Source: Pseudohongiella spirulinae
GTDB taxonomy: Bacteria > Pseudomonadota > Gammaproteobacteria > Pseudomonadales > Pseudohongiellaceae
Reading direction: 5' to 3'
Length of the DNA: 64,000 nucleotides
Assembly (NCBI RefSeq): GCF_001444425.1
Contig: NZ_CP013189.1
Span: 2,790,001 to 2,854,000 of the forward strand
Shown here: positions 49,951 through 58,874 of the stretch, piece by piece
Position numbering within the stretch: position 1 is the stretch's first letter
How the letters are laid out: each line of letters starts with the position of its first letter
Program-made: the position numbers and the translations under genes
Notes under the pieces: model-generated
Databases searched by the model: none
What the model was told of the DNA's origin: nothing
What the model saw: only the letters and a program-made list of their open reading frames with translations

Positions 49951-51895
49951 ACCCTTCCTCCGGGACAATTCGGCGACGCGACAGGACAACGCCTACCGCT
50001 GCCAGTACAAGCCCTGAGATCAATAATACTGTATTGCTGACATTAAAACCCAATGTCTCCAGCCCGGGCAAGGCAATCAACCCCCCGCCGGTGCCAGTCA
50101 GTAAACGACCGACTGAACCCGCGACTCCGCCGTTATCCAGAAAGCCAAACCCTGGCAGATAGTCCTGTAGTGAGCCGGCAATCAACAAAACCCCAACTCC
50201 AGCGGTGAGCGTGGCCATGGCAATCTGCCCGGGACTGCCTTCTAGAATGAGCGCCGGGTCCAGCACAAAAAAGAAGGGAATGAAATAGATGACACTGCCC
50301 AATCGCATAGCCTTGAAACCAGTGGCCAGTGAGGAGGCACCGGCGATGCTGGCCGCCGCAAACGCGCCCAGGGCTACCGGTGGCGTTATGAAGGACAGCA
50401 TGCCCCAATACAGGATAAACAGGTGCACACTCATCGGGCTAAGACCGCCCTGCACCAGCGCCGGTGCCAACACGATCGCCAGAAAAATATAGGCGGCCGT
50501 TACCGTCATGCCAATACCCAGAATAAAGCTGGTCAGGGCACCCATGAGCAGCAACATCAAAACTGAGTCGCCAGCCAGATATAGCAAATCATTTACCAGT
50601 GTTCCTGACAAGCCGGTCACTGACAACGCACCGACAATCAGTCCAACACCAGCCATGATGGCCAATAATTCCACCAGTAATTTTCCGGATGCCACCAAAA
50701 ATGTGGCGGCCGCCGTCAGATCCCAACGATGCTTGCCAGACAATTGATTAAGAATCAGTAGCAGACCAGTGGCATAAAACGGCGCCACCGCTTCACGTTG
50801 CATGAATATCAACAGGAAAATCAGCACAGCGAAGGAGGCGATGTAGAACCAGCCATCCCGGAAGGTCTCCTTAAGATCCGGCAATTCCGACTTGGGTGTT
50901 CCCTGCAGCCCGGTGCGTGCTGCGTAAGCATCCACCTGCACAAACAGTCCAAAAAAGTACAGTAATGCGGGTATGGCCGCCGCCAGCGCGACCGAGGTAT
51001 AGGGCACGTTCAGAAAAGTGGCCATCACAAACGCCGTTGAGCCCATGATGGGCGGCAGCAGCACGCCACCCGTTGAGGCACAGGCCTCAACACCGCCGGC
51101 ATAAGCCGGTGACATGCCATTCTTTTTCATGGCTGGAATCGTCATTTGCCCGGTGGTCAGCACATTGGTAATCACACTGCCACTCATGGATCCCATCAAG
51201 CCACTGGAGGCGATAGCCACTTTGGCGGAACCGCCACGCACATGACCAAACAGCGCAAACGCCAGATTGATAAAGAATCGCCCGCCACCGGTATGCTGCA
51301 AGGCAATACCGAACACCAGAAACCCGATTACCAGTTGCGCAAAGGCCCTGAACGGCAAACCGAGAATGCTCTCGATGCTCATTACATGATATGACGCAGT
51401 TTCTGCCGCTGATGACGCCATGCCGGAAATTGGTCCCGGCATGCGATCGGCGACAATCGGGTACAGTGAGAAAACCAGTACCAGAACAAACAGGGTGGTG
51501 CCGCCGCAGCGCCTGACCGCTTCCAGCGTCAGCGCCCACAAAAGGTAACTGATAAACACGGCATAGGTCGGAGCCGAAAATTCCCAGCCAAAATCCAGCA
51601 TGGTCTCAGCATTAAAAAAGAAAAAACCACAGGCGCCAAGCGCTGCCAGGCTAAGTATGATGTCATACCAATAACGCTCAGATTTTGCCGTTGGCGGGTA
51701 AACCAGAAAACACATCGGTAGCAACAAGGCCATTAATGCGTAGTAGTAATGGTTCTGTACTGTGATCACAAAGTCCATAAGCGGCTGTTCGGAAAACAAC
51801 CGCAGAGAGTCCATGGCCAGAAACACGCTGGCCACCGCACTGAAGGCCAGCAGCCAACGAACCGCGCCGGGTATCGCAGTTGAGGAACGACTCAT
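49937..51895 (-). CDS. TRAP transporter fused permease (DctQM, TAXI type)
   Basis: A 652-residue membrane protein that fuses the small (4-helix) and large (12-helix) TRAP subunits. The first ~150 residues form the small-subunit part. The rest holds DctM features such as G-S-V-I-T-N-V-L, G-S-T-A-F-V-M-A-T-F, G-I-G-M-T-V-T-A-A-Y and F-I-T-P-P-V-A-L-G-A-F-A-A. The ATG at 51895 overlaps the stop of the binding-protein gene by one base; an upstream GTG at 51913 is less likely. It imports an organic solute using an ion gradient. Confidence 0.94.
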   Translation of the reverse strand: MSRSSTAIPGAVRWLLAFSAVASVFLAMDSLRLFSEQPLMDFVITVQNHYYYALMALLLPMCFLVYPPTAKSERYWYDIILSLAALGACGFFFFNAETMLDFGWEFSAPTYAVFISYLLWALTLEAVRRCGGTTLFVLVLVFSLYPIVADRMPGPISGMASSAAETASYHVMSIESILGLPFRAFAQLVIGFLVFGIALQHTGGGRFFINLAFALFGHVRGGSAKVAIASSGLMGSMSGSVITNVLTTGQMTIPAMKKNGMSPAYAGGVEACASTGGVLLPPIMGSTAFVMATFLNVPYTSVALAAAIPALLYFFGLFVQVDAYAARTGLQGTPKSELPDLKETFRDGWFYIASFAVLIFLLIFMQREAVAPFYATGLLLILNQLSGKHRWDLTAAATFLVASGKLLVELLAIMAGVGLIVGALSVTGLSGTLVNDLLYLAGDSVLMLLLMGALTSFILGIGMTVTAAYIFLAIVLAPALVQGGLSPMSVHLFILYWGMLSFITPPVALGAFAAASIAGASSLATGFKAMRLGSVIYFIPFFFVLDPALILEGSPGQIAMATLTAGVGVLLIAGSLQDYLPGFGFLDNGGVAGSVGRLLTGTGGGLIALPGLETLGFNVSNTVLLISGLVLAAVGVVLSRRRIVPEEGYANH

Positions 51896-53094
51896 CAGTC
51901 CCAGGTCTCCCACACAGGATTAAAGCCGGCTTCGCGCAGATGCCTGCTACGCACCTGCTGCCAGTTGCGCTGAAACTCATCGCGATCCCGGATTCGCTCG
52001 GATGTCGCCTCCTGCCAGGCAGCGGCCAGCACTGACTGACGTCGTATCAGCTCATTGTTATGAGCGTCCAGAGCATCGGTCCAGGCACCGATTTCGCGCC
52101 AGTACCGCACGGCACCTTCATGATACGGAACCACCCAGTCAAACACCTGGCGGTCCAGCGCCCAGCCTATGGCACCAGGGTCAGCATCTTTGTAGGCATC
52201 ATAGTTTTCGTGAATGACGCGTGTCATCCAGTACACTGTGTTCTCATCCTGACTATCCTGTGTGATTAGCATGGGATAGGGGTAAGTACCGGCCTCCTGA
52301 GGATTTTCGTCGCTGATGCCCGGTCCACGCGTTGCCATGTGACGGGTGAAATACGGAGCTACTGAAAGCAAGTTCGCCCAGCAGGCTTCATCATCGTGTG
52401 GAGCGGGCAGCCAGGCAATACCGCGCGGCGAGGCCTCCAGACGGCGGGTCGGGCCTGACACAGTCGTGCCAAATGCCACATCAACGTCGCCATTTATCAG
52501 CCCTTCCCACATAGCGTCATAACCGGGAAAGTCGACTCTGACCACATCGTCCCAGCCCAGGCCACCACAGGCCAGGTAAGCTTCCATGGATATATTGAGT
52601 GCAGGCGCAGCCCGTACAAAGGGTACTCGACGCCCCCTCAGCTCCGCGAAACTGCTGACGCCCACATCGGCGGCGACCGCAACCGCCTGATTGCTCAAAC
52701 CATTCGATGTGATCAGCATCCGCAAAGCCTGCGGTCCCCACTGTTGATCGCCGAACTGATAAACCCCCTCCTGGGCAAAATAGGTGGCCACTCCGTTCGC
52801 TGAAAACTCTACCCGACCATTTTTGAGTGGCAACAGCCGGGAGACGTCATTCTGGCCGGGGATGACACGCAGGGTAATATTGTATTCATCACGCAACATG
52901 GCACCAATGGCAACCGACTGGTTATATCCAGTGGTACCGAGGTTGTAAGCCGTCCACGCCATCTGTCGTGGCAACTCTGGCTGGGCATTCTGAGCCTGAG
53001 TTGCAGGTATCTGAAGCAAGGCGGCACTGATCACCAGCAGAACCATACAGCGCCTGCCCAGACTACCCAAATCCGAAAGATGTTGTTGCAACAT
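51895..53094 (-). CDS. TRAP transporter TAXI-family binding protein
   Basis: A 399-residue periplasmic solute receptor with a signal peptide (M-V-L-L-V-I-S-A-A-L-L-Q-I-P-A-T-Q-A). It has the TAXI pattern (L-G-T-T-G-Y-N-Q-S-V-A-I-G-A-M, and G-D-V-D-V-A-F-G-T-T). AGGAG precedes the ATG. Ligands for TAXI proteins are mostly unknown or dicarboxylates/glutamate. It is the first gene of the TRAP-DUF4159 operon. Confidence 0.93.
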   Translation of the reverse strand: MLQQHLSDLGSLGRRCMVLLVISAALLQIPATQAQNAQPELPRQMAWTAYNLGTTGYNQSVAIGAMLRDEYNITLRVIPGQNDVSRLLPLKNGRVEFSANGVATYFAQEGVYQFGDQQWGPQALRMLITSNGLSNQAVAVAADVGVSSFAELRGRRVPFVRAAPALNISMEAYLACGGLGWDDVVRVDFPGYDAMWEGLINGDVDVAFGTTVSGPTRRLEASPRGIAWLPAPHDDEACWANLLSVAPYFTRHMATRGPGISDENPQEAGTYPYPMLITQDSQDENTVYWMTRVIHENYDAYKDADPGAIGWALDRQVFDWVVPYHEGAVRYWREIGAWTDALDAHNNELIRRQSVLAAAWQEATSERIRDRDEFQRNWQQVRSRHLREAGFNPVWETWD

Positions 53095-53300
53095 GATAAT
53101 CTCCTGCAGAATTTGTTCTTTTTCAGGCCACTTGTACGCGGCTCACATCAACAGAAAAGAGTATCAGGGACGTTCAGGAAGTGAAAGGATTATACGACAG
53201 GCAGCATTGCTCTCGGGAATCAAGCGGCGAATTGAGCATTATCTGATGCTGCACTGAAAAACGGGAGAACCCGGCGACAAAAGGCGGGCAGGACAAGCAA

Positions 53301-53328
53301 CCCGGCAGCCCGTAGAACGGTTGCCGGG
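53301..53328 (-). terminator. Hairpin after the small lipoprotein gene
   Basis: CCCGGCA (53301-53307) pairs with TGCCGGG (53322-53328) about 30 bp beyond the stop of the 124-residue lipoprotein on the minus strand. It is GC-rich but is followed only by GGTTGCTTG, so termination is likely but not certain. Confidence 0.4.
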
Positions 53329-53359
53329 CCGGAGTCACATCAAACAGCAGACTGGCCTG

Positions 53360-53734
53360 TTACTCAGCGCGACGACCAGTGACCGGAATAGCACCGAAGT
53401 CAGTATTAAAGCTGCCACTCATGCTGTCGCCTTCCACTGTGCCGGAAAACGCCAGTGTCATAGCTGTGCCCTGGGCATCGATATCAGCTGCAAAGGCGAC
53501 GCGCTCATCAGCCAGCTGAACAGAGTGCAGCGGTGATGAACCCAGATCCTGAGATCGCATTTCGCCGCTGAGATCTTCATTAATAACCAGGTTGGCATTC
53601 ATGGCACCAATTGGAGTATCAATGGTGATCACCCAATTTCCCACTGCCGGGTGTGGTGCCGATGTCCCTGCACATGCACTCAACAGCAGTGCTACCAGCA
53701 TGCCTGCGACCAGCGATCCAGTTCTTTTAATCAT
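53360..53734 (-). CDS. Small lipoprotein of unknown function
   Basis: A 124-residue protein with a clear lipobox (L-L-L-S-A-C, Cys21) and a mature domain of about 100 residues. The mature part reads as a small all-beta domain: W-V-I-T-I-D-T-P-I-G, N-L-V-I-N-E-D-L, M-T-L-A-F-S-G-T-V-E-G. It somewhat resembles the beta-strand pattern of short exported lipoproteins of unknown function. Flanked by gaps of about 265 bp on each side, in which I see no gene. Confidence 0.82.
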   Translation of the reverse strand: MIKRTGSLVAGMLVALLLSACAGTSAPHPAVGNWVITIDTPIGAMNANLVINEDLSGEMRSQDLGSSPLHSVQLADERVAFAADIDAQGTAMTLAFSGTVEGDSMSGSFNTDFGAIPVTGRRAE

Positions 53735-53934
53735 TTTGAAATCCCCTTCAAATATTTCCCGTTGAAATTTTTGCCAAACAGCAATGCAAAATTTGCGCGC
53801 TTACTTTGATCCCGAAAACGACGCAGGTCAACGACTAAATCGGCTGATGCCCCGATTTTTGTGATGGATTGCTGAATCTTTTCATAATTCGTCGGCAACA
53901 GGCCTTTTTACGTGGTTCTTTCATCGCGTTTAAA

Positions 53935-53963
53935 TTGATGCTGACCCGGTTCTGCATTAAGCT
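53935..53963 (+). promoter_or_regulatory. Possible promoter of the periplasmic Mo-hydroxylase operon
   Basis: TTGATG (53935-53940), a 17-base spacer, then TAAGCT (53958-53963), 36 bp before the first ATG of the IorAB-like genes. Weak match to the -10 consensus. Confidence 0.25.
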
Positions 53964-53998
53964 CGAAGTCTAGTCATACAAAAAATTTGAGGCCTGCC

Positions 53999-54484
53999 AT
54001 GATAGAAATTACTGTAAATGGGCAGCAGCACCAACTGGACATTGAGCCAGAGATGCCGCTGCTCTGGGCGCTGCGCAATGAACTGGGTCTGACCGGCACC
54101 AAATTCGGCTGCGGTATCGCCGCCTGCGGTGCATGCACCGTGCACATTAATGGCCAGGCCGTGCGAAGCTGCATGACTCCGGTCAGCGCTGCCCGCAATA
54201 TGAATATCACCACCATTGAAGGTCTGGCTCACAATGCAGCATCGCTGACCGATGTTCAGCAAGCCTGGATCAACCACCAGGTTCCACAGTGCGGTTACTG
54301 CCAGTCCGGCATGATCATGGCTGTCAGCGCCCTGCTGGAAAGCAACCCACAGGCCGATGAGACCGCCATCGCCGAGAGCCTCAGCAATGTCTGTCGCTGC
54401 GGCACGTATCCACGGGTCAGCAAGGCCGTGCAGGAACTGATCGCACAAAGACAGCAATCGGCCCTGCAGGAGGAAACAGCATGA
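53999..54484 (+). CDS. 2Fe-2S subunit of isoquinoline-1-oxidoreductase-type enzyme (IorA-like)
   Basis: A 161-residue small subunit with a plant-type cluster (C-G-I-A-A-C-G-A-C with V-R-S-C) and a helical second cluster domain (C-G-Y-C-Q-S-G, and V-C-R-C-G-T-Y). GAGG lies seven bases before the ATG at 53999. It has no signal of its own and would be carried out through the Tat pathway with its large partner. It overlaps that gene by four bases. Confidence 0.93.
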   Translation: MIEITVNGQQHQLDIEPEMPLLWALRNELGLTGTKFGCGIAACGACTVHINGQAVRSCMTPVSAARNMNITTIEGLAHNAASLTDVQQAWINHQVPQCGYCQSGMIMAVSALLESNPQADETAIAESLSNVCRCGTYPRVSKAVQELIAQRQQSALQEETA

Positions 54485-56718
54485 GTATCTCCAGACGACG
54501 TTTTCTGCTGGGTACGGCGCTCGCAGGCGGCGGCCTGCTGATCGGCTATGCGGCGACCCGCCCCAGTCGACAAAGCCTGGCCAATCGGGATCTGGCCGAA
54601 GAGGGGCAGACATTTTTGACCACCTGGTTGCGCATTGACCCCGACAATCAGGTTACTGTGATTGTTCCGCACTCAGAAATGGGTCAGGGTGTGCACACCT
54701 CATTGGCAATGATGGCGGCTGACGAACTGGATGCAGACTGGAATAAGGTCCGTGTCGAGCAGGCACCGGCAACAGACCTGTTTGCCAACGGCGTGCTGGT
54801 AAAAGGTTTTGCTGCCTCCCTGGGTTTTACAGTGCCCGCGTTTCTGGATCGCGGCATGGATGCGCTGACCCTGAAGGCCGCCGAGATCATGAACCTGCAG
54901 ATTACCGGAGGCAGCAGCTCAGTGCGCTTTACCGGCGAAATGGGCATGCGCGCGGCTGGCGCGGCGGCGCGCCAGATGCTGGTCAGCGCGGCAGCTCAGC
55001 AGTGGAACGTTGACGCCGGTGAGATAACGGCTGCCAACAGCCTGGTGAGCCATCAAGCCAGTGGCCGCAGCGCCACTTATGGTGAGCTGGCCAGCGCAGC
55101 AGCACAATTTGATCCACCACGCTCGCCACTGCTGAAAAATCCTGGTCAGTTCACGCTGATGGGCAAACCCATAGCTCGCGTAGACATTCCTGCCAAGGTG
55201 GATGGCAGCGCAAAATTCGGCATCGATGCCCGCCCGGACAATATGCTTTTTGCTGCAGTGATGACCGCACCCGTGTTTGGCAGCAAGTTGCAGAACACTG
55301 GCAATATCGATGCAGTCATGCAGCGTCGGGGCGTCAAGGAGGTCATTGAGCTAGAAGATGCTGTAGCGGTCGTGGCGGACAACTATTGGCGCGCCAGCGA
55401 AGCCCTTAAATTGCTGCAACCGCAGTTTTCAACAACAGAGCATGATCAGCGCAGCAGCGCTGACATTTTCGCGGATTTTGACCAGGCGCTGGAGTCAGGG
55501 GAGCGCAACAATGATGTCGCTGCCGGTGACGCAACGGCTGCATTGGCCTCAGCCGACGAAGTGGTAACCGCAAGCTACCGGGTTCCCTATCTGGCACACG
55601 CGGCGCTGGAGCCAATGAACTGTACCGTGCATTTCCATGATGGCGTTTGTGATGTCTGGACTGGCACCCAGGACAATCTGGGTATTCGGGGCCAGGTCGC
55701 CAGCGCGGCGGGGCTGAATGAAAATCAGGTTACCGTCCACCCGCATTATCTGGGTGGCGGATTCGGCCGTCGACTGCCCACTTCAACCAACACAATTGTT
55801 CAGGCTACCCTGATCGCGCGGCAATTTGATGTTCCGGTACAAACCTTGTGGAGTCGCGAAGAAGACACCCGGCAGGATTACTACCGGCCGGCGGTCAGCA
55901 GCCGCTTCCGCGCTGGTTTCGATGCGCAGGGTAATATCATCGCCTGGGAAAACGCTTACATAGGTAAAAATGAACCAGCCGAAGCCGCCCATATTCCCTA
56001 CGGAATAGCTAATCAGCAGATTGATTTTGTAGAAAGTCCCACACATATCCCGTTCGGGGCCTGGCGCAGTGTGGCACATTCCCAGCACGGTTTCTTCCTG
56101 GAATCATTCACCGACGAACTGGCCTGGCGCCAGGGCAAGGATCCGTTACAGTTCCGTTTGGACTTGCTGGCTGACAAACCGCGACATGCCCGAGTGCTGC
56201 GAGAAGCGGCCGAGCGTGCCGGATGGACAACGCCCCCGGCTGAAGGACGAGCCAGAGGTATTGCCCTTCAGGAAAGCTTTGGCAGCATTGTGGCCCAGGT
56301 GGCAGAAGTCAGCCTGAAAGAAGACGGCGCTGTCCGGGTAAACCGGGTAGTGTGTGCAATTGATTGTGGTCGGGCAATTAATCCGGATGGTGCTGCGGCG
56401 CAGATTGAAAGCGGCATCATCTACGGATTAACAGCCGCGCTTTACGGCCAGATCAGCATTGAACAGGGTCGCGTCAAAGAAAGTAATTTCCATGACTACG
56501 AGATGCTCCGGCCTGCCGAATCACCCGAGATAGATGTTGTGATCCTGGAGTCACCGGATGCGCCGGTAGGCGGCCTGGGTGAACCGGCAACACCACCGGT
56601 TGCCGCCGCTGTCGGTAATGCGATTTACGCACTGACTGGCCAACGGGTGCGTGAACTGCCACTCAAGCATTATCGCTTTTTGCCCACCCCGGTTGAACAG
56701 GGCCGCAACTCGGTCTAA
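54481..56718 (+). CDS. Tat-exported Mo-hydroxylase large subunit (IorB-like)
   Basis: A 745-residue molybdopterin subunit of the aldehyde/isoquinoline oxidoreductase group, with the two Mo-binding halves in one chain. It begins with a Tat signal (S-R-R-R-F-L-L-G and a hydrophobic stretch). Typical motifs are V-I-V-P-H-S-E-M-G-Q-G, G-G-G-F-G-R-R, and the catalytic Glu in G-G-L-G-E-P-A-T-P-P. No FAD subunit is present, so electrons probably pass to a cytochrome c. Followed by a bidirectional terminator. Confidence 0.94.
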   Translation: MSISRRRFLLGTALAGGGLLIGYAATRPSRQSLANRDLAEEGQTFLTTWLRIDPDNQVTVIVPHSEMGQGVHTSLAMMAADELDADWNKVRVEQAPATDLFANGVLVKGFAASLGFTVPAFLDRGMDALTLKAAEIMNLQITGGSSSVRFTGEMGMRAAGAAARQMLVSAAAQQWNVDAGEITAANSLVSHQASGRSATYGELASAAAQFDPPRSPLLKNPGQFTLMGKPIARVDIPAKVDGSAKFGIDARPDNMLFAAVMTAPVFGSKLQNTGNIDAVMQRRGVKEVIELEDAVAVVADNYWRASEALKLLQPQFSTTEHDQRSSADIFADFDQALESGERNNDVAAGDATAALASADEVVTASYRVPYLAHAALEPMNCTVHFHDGVCDVWTGTQDNLGIRGQVASAAGLNENQVTVHPHYLGGGFGRRLPTSTNTIVQATLIARQFDVPVQTLWSREEDTRQDYYRPAVSSRFRAGFDAQGNIIAWENAYIGKNEPAEAAHIPYGIANQQIDFVESPTHIPFGAWRSVAHSQHGFFLESFTDELAWRQGKDPLQFRLDLLADKPRHARVLREAAERAGWTTPPAEGRARGIALQESFGSIVAQVAEVSLKEDGAVRVNRVVCAIDCGRAINPDGAAAQIESGIIYGLTAALYGQISIEQGRVKESNFHDYEMLRPAESPEIDVVILESPDAPVGGLGEPATPPVAAAVGNAIYALTGQRVRELPLKHYRFLPTPVEQGRNSV

Positions 56719-56745
56719 GACAGAATCTCAAAAATACCTGACCAC

Positions 56746-56783
56746 AAAAAAGCCCGGTCGCCTCAACAGCGACCGGGCTTTTT
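56746..56783. terminator. Bidirectional intrinsic terminator
   Basis: An 11-bp stem (56751-56761 with 56769-56779, seven-base loop) is flanked by AAAAA and TTTTT. It ends the IorAB-like genes on the plus strand and the redoxin/cytochrome gene on the minus strand. Confidence 0.93.
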
Positions 56784-56800
56784 ACCACTGCCTTCTGAAC

Positions 56801-58744
56801 CTAATCCATAATAGAACGTTCATTGGTCATATTTGTCTGGATCATCAATTGCCTGAACTCGTCAAAATCCAGGCCGCCTGACTTGTCGCGGTCAAGAATG
56901 GTAAACGGCAAAGCCAGCGACTGCCGCGAAGATTCCGGCATATCGCTCAGCGCGATCTGACCTTTCATCTCTTTATCCATATAACCCATCACAACAGCGG
57001 TCAGATAGTCCTCGACATTGATCTCGAAATCGTTCTCCCCAGGCTCCGCGTAGCGGAAGGATATTCCGCCGTACAACATCTCCTCCCAGGTCTGCTCGCC
57101 GAAATTGACCGCAATACTTGAATCCGGATTGCTGAGATTGGCCGTGGAGTTATCGTAAGTGGTGCGATGAATAACCATAGAGCCTGCCGGTACTTCAATG
57201 GGATCCTTAAACTGGAAATATCGCTGCCAGTTAAAATCATAATCCGGGACTGACAGCACTATCTCCTCATTGCCATCCGGATAGCGTATGGCAAATTCAG
57301 ATGCACGTCCTCGATAGTGGGCATGCGGAAAAAGCGCATAGATAACCGCATCCCGCTGGAGCTGATAATAGGCAGCCTCTTCGTGCTCCGCCACTCCTGG
57401 CGGTATCTCGAGCCCCAGGTTAAGAATTGAGTAGTGCTGCAACACGTGCTCAGGCGCTTCATCAGCAAAATACAGACCGATCCGCGTCTCATCACGTGTT
57501 TCGCGCCCATAGGTGGTGTAGTGCATCTGCGTATAGAATGAACTATCAGCCGGCACATACACCCCGGTGTTCTCCGGGTATATATAGGTTTCGTTGCCGG
57601 GCACAAAAGTCATGAGTTGCGGTTGCAGCAATGACTCACCGCTGTCAACCTGACCCTCGAAACTTGAACTCGCACCAAAGGTCGCGATGGCGTGGTGCAG
57701 CACCTGGCGATCACCCGGCGCAATCTGCACAGCTTTTACCCATACGTCCCGATCCAGGGGATTTTTGACCTCAAAGAACTGATAGTCCAGAACACCAGTG
57801 GCGGGCACATCAAAGGCGGGCAGGGTTACGATCAGGTCCGGTTCGCCCATTTCCCACTCCGTATCGACCGCGGCGACCTCAGCCAGGGGATCGGGTCCAT
57901 CTCCACGCGGTGCGCCAGCATCAATCCAGGCAACCACCTGCCGCTGCTCAGCGGTGCTCAGGCTGAGATCATGCTCAAACTCGCCGATTTCAGGGTCAGC
58001 ATGCCAGGGTGGCATACGACGGGTCAGGATGGTCTCCCGGATCATGGGCGAGAATCCCTGAATCATGGCGTGACTGGTCATGGCCCACGGTCCAATACCG
58101 CCAGGGCGATGACAGTCAGCACATTTCTCAACCAGTAATGGGGCAATGGTTTCGCTGTACGAAGCAATTGTGCTGCTATGCGTCACATCCGGCAGTGGAT
58201 CGGCTGCCAGCATTGGAACAGTGGCCGGCGTCACATCCTGCTCAGCCAGCAATGCTTCAACAGTGGCCTGCAATTGCGGATGAATGCTGCCTGCGTCGAT
58301 CGCAGGACCGCGGTAGACAATCTGCCAGCGCCGTGGGTCAATCACCAGGGTTTCGCCGACATGGCTTAACTGATAGGTATTGGCGATCAGACCGGCTGTA
58401 TCCATGAGCACTGGTAATGCCACATCATGCTGCCGGGCAAGCTCAGCACTGCTCTGCCGCGATGACTGGCTGTCGGGATTGACCAGCGCTGCAACCAGCC
58501 CACGTCCCTGCCAGTTGCGAGCCTCCAGCGCTTTCGCCGCCTGCAATGCATCACTCGAACCTTCAGCATGACCAATCAGCACAATCGCCGGACGTTGTGC
58601 ATGGTAATGAAGATTAAAGGCCTTGCCCTGATGATCGATCAAGGTGAAGTCTGCAGCCCGACTGACAGTCTCAGATGACTGCGCCGCGGCCTGCAGTGAA
58701 AAAACTGTAAAAGTCAGCCAAACAAACGACCTGACAATGCTCAT
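56801..58744 (-). CDS. Exported multi-domain protein: redoxin, cytochrome-like, copper-monooxygenase-like, EF-hand
   Basis: A 647-residue protein from the ATG at 58744 (GAGG six bases upstream; the longer frame to 58795 lacks a ribosome site). It has a signal peptide (F-T-V-F-S-L-Q-A-A-A-Q). A redoxin-like domain at about 25-160 lacks a CxxC pair. A single c-type heme motif, C-A-D-C-H, lies near residue 208, followed by R-R-M-P-P-W-H. A region at about 310-560 resembles type II copper monooxygenases (V-L-H-H-A-I near 348, F-P-H-A-H-Y near 474). A C-terminal EF-hand D-R-D-K-S-G-G-L-D-F-D-E-F lies near 620. The domain calls are by eye. Enzymatic role unknown. Confidence 0.87.
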   Translation of the reverse strand: MSIVRSFVWLTFTVFSLQAAAQSSETVSRAADFTLIDHQGKAFNLHYHAQRPAIVLIGHAEGSSDALQAAKALEARNWQGRGLVAALVNPDSQSSRQSSAELARQHDVALPVLMDTAGLIANTYQLSHVGETLVIDPRRWQIVYRGPAIDAGSIHPQLQATVEALLAEQDVTPATVPMLAADPLPDVTHSSTIASYSETIAPLLVEKCADCHRPGGIGPWAMTSHAMIQGFSPMIRETILTRRMPPWHADPEIGEFEHDLSLSTAEQRQVVAWIDAGAPRGDGPDPLAEVAAVDTEWEMGEPDLIVTLPAFDVPATGVLDYQFFEVKNPLDRDVWVKAVQIAPGDRQVLHHAIATFGASSSFEGQVDSGESLLQPQLMTFVPGNETYIYPENTGVYVPADSSFYTQMHYTTYGRETRDETRIGLYFADEAPEHVLQHYSILNLGLEIPPGVAEHEEAAYYQLQRDAVIYALFPHAHYRGRASEFAIRYPDGNEEIVLSVPDYDFNWQRYFQFKDPIEVPAGSMVIHRTTYDNSTANLSNPDSSIAVNFGEQTWEEMLYGGISFRYAEPGENDFEINVEDYLTAVVMGYMDKEMKGQIALSDMPESSRQSLALPFTILDRDKSGGLDFDEFRQLMIQTNMTNERSIMD

Positions 58745-58874
58745 GGCAACCTCACTCGGTTGATAGATGAATGTACGTAATTGTATACGTGCCAATTCAA
58801 TATAGAGTTCATTTTCAAGTCAATCGGTCAAAAGTCATCCACTCCCGAACGCAATGGCCGGAACGCCCCCGGTG

